Part shown: positions 4,267-10,502 of the stretch, one piece after another
Layout: every line of letters starts with the position of its first letter
Position numbering within the stretch: position 1 is the stretch's first letter
From: Clostridia bacterium
GTDB taxonomy: Bacteria > Bacillota > Clostridia > Oscillospirales > Acutalibacteraceae
Direction: 5' to 3'
Assembly (NCBI GenBank): GCA_017454565.1
Contig: JAFTCS010000126.1
Location: 1-15,897 of the forward strand
Length of the DNA stretch: 15,897 bases
Notes under the pieces: model-generated
What the model was told of the DNA's origin: nothing
Database searches by the model: none
The model's input: the letters and a program-made list of their open reading frames with translations, nothing else
Position numbers and translations under genes: made by a program

Positions 4267-4494
4267 TTAACTTGCTTGTAACTTGCTGTTAACCAATCCT
4301 TAACCAAATCGGTTGGTCAAACGCGTTTACTTAGTTGGTCAAACGCGCGGCAGTTGTTTAAACGCGTTTAATAGTTGCTCTAAATCTGCAAACAGTTTGC
4401 AAAACATTAAAATTGTTGCTCTAAATCTTAAAATCAATACAAAATGTATTGAAAACGCATTTTAAATCTTCAAATTTGCAGAAAAGTCTGCAAA
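4267..4494. repeat. Cluster of short direct repeats and palindromes
   Basis: The AT-rich non-coding stretch holds several repeats. TAACTTGCT occurs twice (4268-4286 region). GTTGGTCAAACGCG occurs twice (4312-4325, 4334-4347), with a relative GTTGTTTAAACGCG at 4353-4366. GTTGCTCTAAATCT occurs twice (4374-4387, 4415-4428). Palindromes are TAAACGCGTTTA (4359-4370), TGCAAAC-A-GTTTGCA (4387-4401), CAATACA-AAA-TGTATTG (4435-4451), and TTTGCAG/CTGCAAA (4475-4481, 4488-4494). Several units begin with GTTG at spacings of about 19-22 bases. No ORF of note is seen on either strand. Confidence 0.65.
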
Positions 4495-4519
4495 AAGTCT
4501 TTTAAAACTTAATAGGTCG

Positions 4520-4560
4520 GCACTTTGAGCTAATTGCAAATTGGTTCAAAGTGCTTTTTT
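4520..4560 (+). terminator. Intrinsic terminator just before the portal gene
   Basis: GCACTTTGA (4520-4528) and TCAAAGTGC (4546-4554) form a perfect 9-bp stem, extended inside by AATT/AATT, followed by six T (4555-4560). The portal ATG lies 33 bases downstream. It would stop any plus-strand transcript from the cassette region, including the predicted antisense RNA, before the structural genes, unless antitermination occurs. Confidence 0.8.
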
Positions 4561-4592
4561 GTTGCCTGAAAATACTGAAAGGGGGTGAAAAC

Positions 4593-5750
4593 ATGGGTTT
4601 TTTCAGACGACTGTTCGGGCGCCGGTCGGAGACGATAACCCGATACCGCATAGTGCAGGAACGCGGAAACGGCGCCTACTTCTACAGCGGCAAGAAATAC
4701 CGTTCGGATATCGTGCAGGCTTGCTTGCAGCCTTATGTCAAGGCTATCGGCAAGCTTGCGCCGAAACATGTACGCAGGTCAGCGGACAGTGTGCAGGTCA
4801 ACCCGGAACCTTACATGCGCTTTCTGCTTGAGGAGCCGAACACGCTTCTTACTATGCAGAAAATGCTTGAAAAGATCGTTCCTCCGCTTATTCTGTCCGG
4901 AAACGCTTTTATCCTGATAGTCAGGGACGGCAACGGGTATCCTATGGAGCTTTTCCCGGTCCCGGCGTCCGATGCACAGGCGATATATAGGGACTCCGAG
5001 CTGTTTATCCGCTTTGTCTATCAGAACGGCAGTGTATACACACACAAGTATGATGATCTGATACATCTGAGGATGCACATGCGCGACAACGACGTTTTCG
5101 GTGAGGACATAACAAGGGAGCTTCTTTCACTGACGGATACGGTAAACACCATTGACTCCGGACTGAAAAAGGCTATCAAAAACAGTGCGGTTATCCGTTG
5201 GCTGCTAAAGTACACGTCGCCAATGCATGAATCGGATATCAAGCAGAGGGCGGATAACTTTGCGAAAAATTATCTTGAAGTCAGCAACCAGAGCGTAGGC
5301 GTTGCCGCCACTGACTCAAAGGCTGATATCATCCAGATAACGCCAAAGGACTATGTGCCGAATTTTCCGATCATGGACAGTGTGCAGAAGCGTATCTATG
5401 CGCTTTTGGGCGTCAATGACAGGATCGTCAGCGGCACCTACAACGAGGATGAATGGAACGCCTGGTATGAGTCATCGGTGGAGCCGATTGCCCTTGACCT
5501 GCAAAACGAATTTACAAGGAAACTCTTTACACGTAAGGAAAGAGCTTTCGGTAACTATATAGCTTTTGAGTCGTCAAATCTTGCTTGCAGCTCCATAGCT
5601 ACAAGACTGAACTTTGTTCAGCTTGTGGATCGCGGCGCTATGCTGCCGGATGAATGGCGCGCACTGTTCAACATGGCTCCGATCGAGGGCGGCGACAAGC
5701 CTATAAGGCGACTGGACACAGCTACAGTGGAAGGAGGTGAACCCAAATGA
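4593..5750 (+). CDS. Portal protein, HK97 family
   Basis: The 385-aa protein forms the dodecameric ring at the capsid vertex through which DNA enters and leaves. Recognisable parts are the N-terminal 'MGFFRRLFGRRS', 'ACLQPYVKAIGKL', 'PYMRFLLEEPNTLLTMQKMLEKIVPPLILSGNAFI' and 'YDDLIHLRMH'. It also shows 'LLGVNDRIVSGTYNEDEWNAWYESSVEPIALDLQNEFTRKLF' in pieces typical of HK97-type portals, in the usual order. Length is normal for the family. ATG4593 is chosen over the longer frame from GTG4551 because AAGGGGGTG lies about seven bases before it and the terminator occupies 4520-4560. The end overlaps the protease gene by ATGA. Expression must come by read-through of the upstream terminator or from a promoter I could not find. 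Confidence 0.93.
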   Translation: MGFFRRLFGRRSETITRYRIVQERGNGAYFYSGKKYRSDIVQACLQPYVKAIGKLAPKHVRRSADSVQVNPEPYMRFLLEEPNTLLTMQKMLEKIVPPLILSGNAFILIVRDGNGYPMELFPVPASDAQAIYRDSELFIRFVYQNGSVYTHKYDDLIHLRMHMRDNDVFGEDITRELLSLTDTVNTIDSGLKKAIKNSAVIRWLLKYTSPMHESDIKQRADNFAKNYLEVSNQSVGVAATDSKADIIQITPKDYVPNFPIMDSVQKRIYALLGVNDRIVSGTYNEDEWNAWYESSVEPIALDLQNEFTRKLFTRKERAFGNYIAFESSNLACSSIATRLNFVQLVDRGAMLPDEWRALFNMAPIEGGDKPIRRLDTATVEGGEPK

Positions 5751-6379
5751 GCGAAACTATCGACATAAAAGGAACCATCATCAGCAATGATGATAAATGG
5801 GTATATGACTTTTGCGGCATTGAAGCGACCTGTCCGGCGAATGTGCTGTCAAAGCTGAGCGGCACCGAAGACGTTGACGTTTACATCAACAGCGGCGGTG
5901 GTGACGTGATAGCGGCGTCGGAGATCTATGAGGCACTGAGACAGTACAAAGGTAAGGTGCTTATCCATGTTGTCGGTCTGGCTGCAAGCGCGGCGTCCGT
6001 CATCATGTGCGCCCGTGAGTGCGAGATCTCGCCGACATCACTGGTCATGATACACAACGTAGCGGCCGGAACCTACGGCGACAAAAATGCTATGGAGCAC
6101 ACAGCGGGCGTGCTGTCTGCTGCTGATGAAGCCGTATGCGTTGCCTATCAGATCAAGACGGGCAAGAGCAAAGACGAACTGCTCGGCATGATGAACGAGG
6201 AGACGTGGCTCCCGGCACAAAAGGCTGTAGAACTTGGCTTTTGTGACCGCGTAAGCGGCGTTAATACGCTGACTAACGGCTACTGCCGGATGGTCACTGA
6301 CGATCAGCGTGCGCGCTGTGAAGCCCGTAAGCGGGCATTACTCGACTTTATAGAAAAGGAGAAAGCGACTATTGAATAA
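5747..6379 (+). CDS. ClpP-like prohead maturation protease
   Basis: This 210-aa serine protease belongs to the ClpP/S14-like phage group that trims the capsid precursor during head maturation. The ClpP core is clear: 'VYINSGGGDVIAASEIYEAL' (46-64). The nucleophile Ser81 lies in 'GLAASAAS', His103 in 'MIHN', and the acidic third member is probably Glu152 in 'NEETWLPAQKAVELGFCD', which aligns with ClpP 'RDRFLSA.EA.EYGLVD'. The C-terminal 40 residues are basic and acidic helices, as is common before the capsid gene. The start is supported by GGAGGTGA about eight bases before ATG5747, and it overlaps the portal stop. Its substrate should be the N-terminal arm of the next gene product. Confidence 0.95.
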   Translation: MSETIDIKGTIISNDDKWVYDFCGIEATCPANVLSKLSGTEDVDVYINSGGGDVIAASEIYEALRQYKGKVLIHVVGLAASAASVIMCARECEISPTSLVMIHNVAAGTYGDKNAMEHTAGVLSAADEAVCVAYQIKTGKSKDELLGMMNEETWLPAQKAVELGFCDRVSGVNTLTNGYCRMVTDDQRARCEARKRALLDFIEKEKATIE

Positions 6380-7574
6380 AGAAGAATTCCGGAATAAAAA
6401 AAGTGCTCTGCTGACTGATATGAGAGCACTGCTTGACAGCGGTGATATCAAAGGCGCAGAGCAAAAAAAGCAGGAGCTTGAAGCTCTTGACGAACAGTTT
6501 GAGCTTCAAGCAAGACAGGCCGCCAATCTCAGGGCGGAGCTTGGAAATGAGAGCACCACAACACTTGAAAACATTAAGAATGGAGATGTCAAAATGAACA
6601 ATACAGAAACGGGGCTCAACTCCCTTGAATATCGTAATGCTTTTATGAATTATGTTATGAATGGCGTCAGGAGCGAGATACTCCGTAATGAGGACGCTAC
6701 GACTACCACATCCACAGCCGCCGCGGTCATCCCAACAGTTGTACTTGACAGGATCATCGCTAAGCTGGAAACCGAGTCGGTTATGTACAACCTTGTTACA
6801 AAAACCAACTACAAGGGCGGCCTGTCTATCCCGACAGTAAGTGTCAAGCCTACAGCTTCATGGGTCAATGAAAATGCAGGCAGTGAGAAGAAAGCTATTA
6901 CCACCGGCAGCATCACCTTTACTTACCACAAGCTGAGGATCGCTATCGCTGCCTCCCTCGAAGTGGAGACAATGAGCCTGTCGGCTTTCGAGACCTTTGT
7001 GGTCAACCTCATCGGTACCGCTATGGCTAACGCCATTGACGACGCCATCATCAACGGCAACGGCACAACTCAGCCCCTTGGCATTCTCAATAACGCAAGC
7101 GGCAAGCAGGCAGTTGTCAGCGGTCAGCTTCTCACTATTGCCAAAGGTGCGGGTCTGAGCTACAGCGTACTTGTCAACGCTGAGGCTGCACTTCCCTCAC
7201 AGTACGAAAACGGCGCAGTCTGGATCATGAGTAAGAAGAGCTTTATGTCGTTTATGGGGATGGTAGATGATGACGGGCAGCCTGTTGGAAGAGTCAACTA
7301 CGGTCTGGGCGGCAAGCCTGAGCGCTATCTTCTCGGTCGTGAGGTGGTCATCACTGACAAGGTGGCCGATTTTGCCGCTTCACCTTCTGCGGATACTACC
7401 TTTGCGGGTATCGTGAATCCGAAAGACTATATCCTCAATATCAACCTCAATCTGACGGTCAAGCAGTACGAGGACAACGATACTGACGCTACGATCAGAA
7501 AGGCAGCCATGCTTGTAGACGGCAAGCTTGTAGACAACGGCTCTCTCGTAGTGCTCAAGGTATCCGGCACATGA
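6372..7574 (+). CDS. Major capsid protein, HK97 fold, with N-terminal delta domain
   Basis: The 400-aa protein starts with about 55 residues of charged helix ('KKSALLTDMRALLDSGDIKG', 'EQKKQELEALDEQFEL'). This is the coiled-coil delta domain that acts as built-in scaffold and is normally cut off by the prohead protease. The HK97 body follows: 'AAAVIPTVVLDRIIAKLETES', 'ASWVNENAGSEKKAI', 'LSAFETFVVNLIGTAMANAIDDAIINGNGTTQP', 'WIMSKKSF', and a C-terminal 'YEDNDTDATIRKAAMLVDGKLV' segment typical of the domain. The start is TTG6372, about ten bases after AAGGAG and inside the end of the protease gene. A second in-frame ATG at 6594 with GGAG eight bases upstream lies close to the expected cleavage region. 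This should be the most abundant protein of the operon, which makes the TTG start notable. Confidence 0.95.
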   Translation: MNKEEFRNKKSALLTDMRALLDSGDIKGAEQKKQELEALDEQFELQARQAANLRAELGNESTTTLENIKNGDVKMNNTETGLNSLEYRNAFMNYVMNGVRSEILRNEDATTTTSTAAAVIPTVVLDRIIAKLETESVMYNLVTKTNYKGGLSIPTVSVKPTASWVNENAGSEKKAITTGSITFTYHKLRIAIAASLEVETMSLSAFETFVVNLIGTAMANAIDDAIINGNGTTQPLGILNNASGKQAVVSGQLLTIAKGAGLSYSVLVNAEAALPSQYENGAVWIMSKKSFMSFMGMVDDDGQPVGRVNYGLGGKPERYLLGREVVITDKVADFAASPSADTTFAGIVNPKDYILNINLNLTVKQYEDNDTDATIRKAAMLVDGKLVDNGSLVVLKVSGT

Positions 7575-7885
7575 TGACGCAGCAGGATATAGAGCTGCTG
7601 TCGTTTGAGCTGCTTCAAAAACTTCGCCTGAGCGATGAGGATATTGCTCTGAGCCGCGAGGCTATGGACAACCTGTTTGCGTGCATGTCAGAGCTTGAAC
7701 GCGTGGGCATTGACACCGACATGAGAAAGCCACTCATCCGCAAAGCCGGCGAGCTTTATCTCAAGTGGCAGTGGGACTATCTCGGCAAGGGTGAACGCTT
7801 TGAAAAGTGCTTCAACGATCTGCGGGATGCTCTGTCACTGACACAATCATATCTTGAAAGGGATGATCGTGATGGAGATGAATAG
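7571..7885 (+). CDS. Head-tail connector protein, gp6/gp15-like
   Basis: The 104-aa, all-helical acidic protein directly follows the capsid gene. This is the position of the HK97 gp6 / SPP1 gp15 adaptor that forms a ring under the portal. Its pattern, 'LLSFELLQKLRLSDEDIALSREAMDNLFACM' in parts and 'RKAGELYLKWQWDYLGKGERFEKCFNDLRDALSL', fits the helical connector family. Two ATGs (7571 and 7574) are possible; the first overlaps the capsid TGA. The assignment rests on position and fold pattern more than on a unique motif. Confidence 0.75.
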   Translation: MMTQQDIELLSFELLQKLRLSDEDIALSREAMDNLFACMSELERVGIDTDMRKPLIRKAGELYLKWQWDYLGKGERFEKCFNDLRDALSLTQSYLERDDRDGDE

Positions 7886-8171
7886 CCGCGTGACCCTGCA
7901 AAGGGTGTCGCAGAGCTACGGCAGCAATGGCGACGAGGTCGTTGAATCCAGTAAGACGGTATGGGCGGCGGTTCTGCCGCCCTCTGCCGCGCTGCATTTT
8001 CAGGCCGCAGCCGCAAACCGTTATGTTGACTATGTGATCTACATGTGGCGCAGCGAGTTTGAAACGGACGAGTACAACCGTTGTATTTTCGGCGGTCGGC
8101 AGTACCGCATTGAGACAGCGGGTGCCGCCATGAATGACGAGTATGTGAAGATACTTGCGGCGAGGGGGTAG
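7872..8171 (+). CDS. Head closure / head-tail joining protein, gp16-like
   Basis: This beta-rich protein of about 99 aa is of the phage head-tail joining family (SPP1 gp16 / HK97 gp7 position). 'MNSRVTLQRVSQSYGSNGDEV' is the usual opening, 'WAAVLPPSAA' and 'VIYMWRSEFETDEYNRCIFGGRQYRI' the central strands, and 'NDEYVKILA' the end. It seals the capsid once DNA is packaged and offers the docking surface for the tail. The frame is open from TTG7854, but ATG7872 is preferred because AAAGGG lies nine bases before it. ATG7863 and ATG7878 are alternatives. It overlaps the previous gene by 14 bases. Confidence 0.8.
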   Translation: MEMNSRVTLQRVSQSYGSNGDEVVESSKTVWAAVLPPSAALHFQAAAANRYVDYVIYMWRSEFETDEYNRCIFGGRQYRIETAGAAMNDEYVKILAARG

Positions 8172-8174
8172 GAA

Positions 8175-8684
8175 ATGTCTGATGATTTTATCTCCTGCGA
8201 ATTTCCCGATCTGGATGACTTTATCCGGCAGCTTGACCTTATGAACGAGAATGTCAACAGGGCTTTAAGAACGGCGATGCACGAAGCCGGAGCAATGATC
8301 GCGCAGGAGCAGAAACGCTGTATCTCAGGTGAAAAAGTCGGTGGCAAGCTTACGCCGTACATCAGAGAGGGAGAAATCTTTGAAAAAGGCGGCGGGCTGG
8401 GTATTTCTTCCGGATATCAGGACGATGCTTTTTTCACTGATGAAGACGGCTTCAATCCCGGAGTCGTGGGCATGACCTATGAGTTCGGGCGTCCGGGTTC
8501 AAGCTCTAATCAGCGCCGCAGCGAGACCATAACGCAGTCCCGCAACGGCAGGCGCGTAAAGGTCAAAAAGGGTGCTATACAACCCGTTTCACATATCCGC
8601 AGGGGCTTTGATAACGTCAAGGACAAGGCGGCCGAAAGAGTGATCTCAGCATATAACCGCGAGATCGACAAGTTAGGAGAATGA
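8175..8684 (+). CDS. Tail completion protein, HK97 gp10-like
   Basis: The 169-aa protein has the HK97 gp10 pattern. An N-terminal helical half ('DLDDFIRQLDLMNENVNRALRTAMHEAGAMIAQEQ') is followed by a basic beta-rich half in which 'GVVGMTYEFGRPGSS' and 'IQPVSHIRRGFDNVKDKA' correspond to the family's 'YA.FVEFGT...P..FLRPA' region. Proteins of this class attach the tail to the head or terminate tail assembly. At 169 residues it is longer than many homologues because of an insert around residues 60-95 and a basic loop near 120-130. Start ATG8175 has a GAGGGGGTAGG sequence just upstream, and the gene follows the last by three bases. Confidence 0.75.
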   Translation: MSDDFISCEFPDLDDFIRQLDLMNENVNRALRTAMHEAGAMIAQEQKRCISGEKVGGKLTPYIREGEIFEKGGGLGISSGYQDDAFFTDEDGFNPGVVGMTYEFGRPGSSSNQRRSETITQSRNGRRVKVKKGAIQPVSHIRRGFDNVKDKAAERVISAYNREIDKLGE

Positions 8685-8689
8685 CCACT

Positions 8690-9058
8690 ATGAGCTTCCA
8701 TGATTTACTGAATGGCTTGCTTTCAGAGCTGAATGTGCCTTTTTACGAGGGCAGTCCCGAACTGCCGGAGAACTCGCCGGAGCTGTTTATTACTTACAGC
8801 GTTTACGATGTTCCCAAGCTGCACGGCGAGGGCGTTGAGCTGGTGACGACCTACAGCGTCACCGTTAATATATATACGACAGGCAGGAAAAAAGCCGACA
8901 GAGCTAACTCTTTCGGAAGAGACCTGACTGCACTTTTTACCGAGAACGATTTTATCAGGCGCAGCGGGAGTTACGGCATGACAAACAGTTTCCCGGGATA
9001 CTATAGAAGAATTATCGAGTTTTTTTATGACTATGATGAAGAGGAGAATGAGATTTGA
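8690..9058 (+). CDS. Tail terminator-like protein, gp17 position
   Basis: This is a protein of about 122 aa with 'LLNGLLSELNVPFYEGSPELPENSPELFITYSVYD', 'YSVTVNIYTTGRKKADRANSFGRDLTALF' and a C-terminal 'GYYRRIIEFFYDYDEEE'. Size, alternating alpha/beta character and position just before the major tail protein match the tail terminator of siphophages (SPP1 gp17 / lambda gpU position), which caps the tail tube. Two ATGs are possible. ATG8681 overlaps the previous stop but has its Shine-Dalgarno only one base away, so ATG8690, ten bases after AGGAG (8675-8679), is preferred. Confidence 0.7.
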   Translation: MSFHDLLNGLLSELNVPFYEGSPELPENSPELFITYSVYDVPKLHGEGVELVTTYSVTVNIYTTGRKKADRANSFGRDLTALFTENDFIRRSGSYGMTNSFPGYYRRIIEFFYDYDEEENEI

Positions 9059-9945
9059 GCAATAAACGACCTTTTAAAAATTGTAAATGGCTGAAAATGT
9101 GGAAGATGACTGACGAGGACAACGAGACATACGCAGCCAACGGCACGACGGGTATACTTGACTTCACCAAAAGACTCACGACCTATAGAAACGGCGTTGA
9201 GACAAACAGCACACCGCTTTATGGTGACGGAGTAAAGGTTGAGGACGCGATCAGTGAGGGAAACGAGACTCTGGAACTTGGCGTACATCACCTTGCAGAT
9301 GATGAGAGACCATTGCTTTACGGTGAGACTCTGAACTCTGCGGGTGCCTCGGTCTCGACAGGTGAAGATATCCCGCCATATTTCTGTGTAGCAACAGCCG
9401 CCGAAAAAAGAAACGGCATGCTGAACCTCAGAAAGTGGATGAAGACAGTCTTTCAGAAGCATCAGGAGGACGTCACACAGCAGGAGAACGGGGGACTTGC
9501 CTACAGCATGCCTACACTGCGCGGCACCTGCTCGCAGAACACCCGCATGGGCGTAAAGTCTGTGAGGATCGAGGTGGATCCCAGAACTCAGGCAGGCCGC
9601 GACTTTATTGAAAATTGGTACGCAAACGCTGAATATATCGGCAGCGGTATGGTCAACAACTGCGTTGTTAAGCAGGGAACGACTGCACTCAACAACGGTG
9701 ATGTCATAACCGATAGTGAAACCTTCACGTTCACCGGCGCAGCAATAGGCGGCACAGGACCCTATACATACGCGTTTTACACGCGCACCGCAGGCTCGGA
9801 TACATGGGATGACCGCACTGCTGCTACCGGTTTTGCGTTTAGTTTCCCCGTTGCCACAGATGTGGAGTTTAAAATGGTGGCAACGGACGCTGCCGGCCTG
9901 ACACTGAGCAAGACTATTAGGGTGACGATCACCCCGTCTGAGTGA
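9055..9945 (+). CDS. Major tail (tube) protein with C-terminal Ig-like domain
   Basis: The 296-aa protein has two parts. Residues 1 to about 208 follow the major tail protein pattern ('GTTGILDFTKRLTTYRNGVE', 'YGDGVKVEDAISEGNETLEL', 'FIENWYANAEYIGS') and should polymerise into the tail tube. Residues 210-296 form a separate beta-rich domain starting 'VVKQGTTALNNGDVITD' with 'TGPYTYAFYTRTAGSDTW' and ending 'KMVATDAAGLTLSKTIRVTI', the look of an Ig-like or PKD-type domain. Such additions decorate the outside of tails in other phages and may bind host surface sugars. The start is TTG9055 (TTGA overlap with the previous stop), about nine bases after GAGGAG; the next in-frame ATG would delete conserved N-terminal sequence. 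Confidence 0.85.
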   Translation: MSNKRPFKNCKWLKMWKMTDEDNETYAANGTTGILDFTKRLTTYRNGVETNSTPLYGDGVKVEDAISEGNETLELGVHHLADDERPLLYGETLNSAGASVSTGEDIPPYFCVATAAEKRNGMLNLRKWMKTVFQKHQEDVTQQENGGLAYSMPTLRGTCSQNTRMGVKSVRIEVDPRTQAGRDFIENWYANAEYIGSGMVNNCVVKQGTTALNNGDVITDSETFTFTGAAIGGTGPYTYAFYTRTAGSDTWDDRTAATGFAFSFPVATDVEFKMVATDAAGLTLSKTIRVTITPSE

Positions 9946-10490
9946 TGCTGAGGGATATAGACAGACACTACAGCGTTCTGCATATAGCCGGGCGAGAGCT
10001 TCAAGTGAGGTTCTCGCTCAATGCGCTGCTGTGCCTTGAGATGACCTACAAGCCGCTTGATGAGATCCTGAAAACAGACTATATCAAGTGGGATATAGAT
10101 ACCGTTTTGCAGCTTTGCCGGGCAGGCTCCTGTAGTCTGCCGGAGAACCGGAAGGCCGTAGAGCACCGGGATTTTGACTTTGTAAAGCCTGCGCTTGCGG
10201 ATCTGGGGGAGCTTATAAAAGCCGAAGACCTTCCGCTGCTGAGGCTTGAGCTGATAACGGCAGTGGTACAGTCCATGCCCGAACCTTGCCCGCAGGGTGC
10301 GGAAAAGCCTGTCAAAGCTTTCCACGAAGGGCACCAGAGGGCGATGTACGTTGACGTAATGCACCGCCCCGAGCGCGAATTCTGGAACAGCACCAACAGA
10401 GAGATAGCCGGGAGGATAGACTGTTACCTGGAAGTAACAGGAAAAAAAGAAGCCGCCGAAGCGGTGCAGGAGTTTGACGACGACGATTAA
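9945..10490 (+). CDS. Tail assembly chaperone, probably G and T parts in one frame
   Basis: This 181-aa protein between tail tube and tape measure genes occupies the lambda gpG/gpGT position. The first 120 residues ('YSVLHIAGRELQVRFSLNAL', 'LEMTYKPLDEIL') are helical as in G-type chaperones. The last 50 hold 'REFWNSTNREIAGRIDCYLEV', which resembles the T-part motif 'E-F-W-x-x-T-x-R-E', followed by an acidic tail EFDDDD. Here both parts are in one continuous frame. An A AAA AAA slippery heptamer is in frame at 10442-10448, but a -1 shift would add only about nine residues. The start ATG9945 overlaps the preceding TGA as TGATG and has no clear Shine-Dalgarno, so it probably depends on coupling. 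GTG9942 is an alternative. Confidence 0.75.
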   Translation: MLRDIDRHYSVLHIAGRELQVRFSLNALLCLEMTYKPLDEILKTDYIKWDIDTVLQLCRAGSCSLPENRKAVEHRDFDFVKPALADLGELIKAEDLPLLRLELITAVVQSMPEPCPQGAEKPVKAFHEGHQRAMYVDVMHRPEREFWNSTNREIAGRIDCYLEVTGKKEAAEAVQEFDDDD

Positions 10491-10502
10491 GGGGGTGCGA
10501 GT

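Noticed and set aside
4247..4270. Terminator CCGC-ATAAACA-GCGG followed by ATTTTT
   Set aside because: The stem is only four base pairs and no gene ends nearby.
4312..4428. CRISPR array
   Set aside because: Units are only about 14 bases, imperfect and spaced by about 5-27 bases, with no spacer-like regularity and no cas gene.
10079..10396. Minus-strand frame of 105 codons across the tail chaperone gene
   Set aside because: Antisense to a well-supported gene, Ser/Arg-rich, no ribosome binding site; it reflects codon bias. The same applies to other long minus-strand frames over the tape measure gene, such as 11366-11932.
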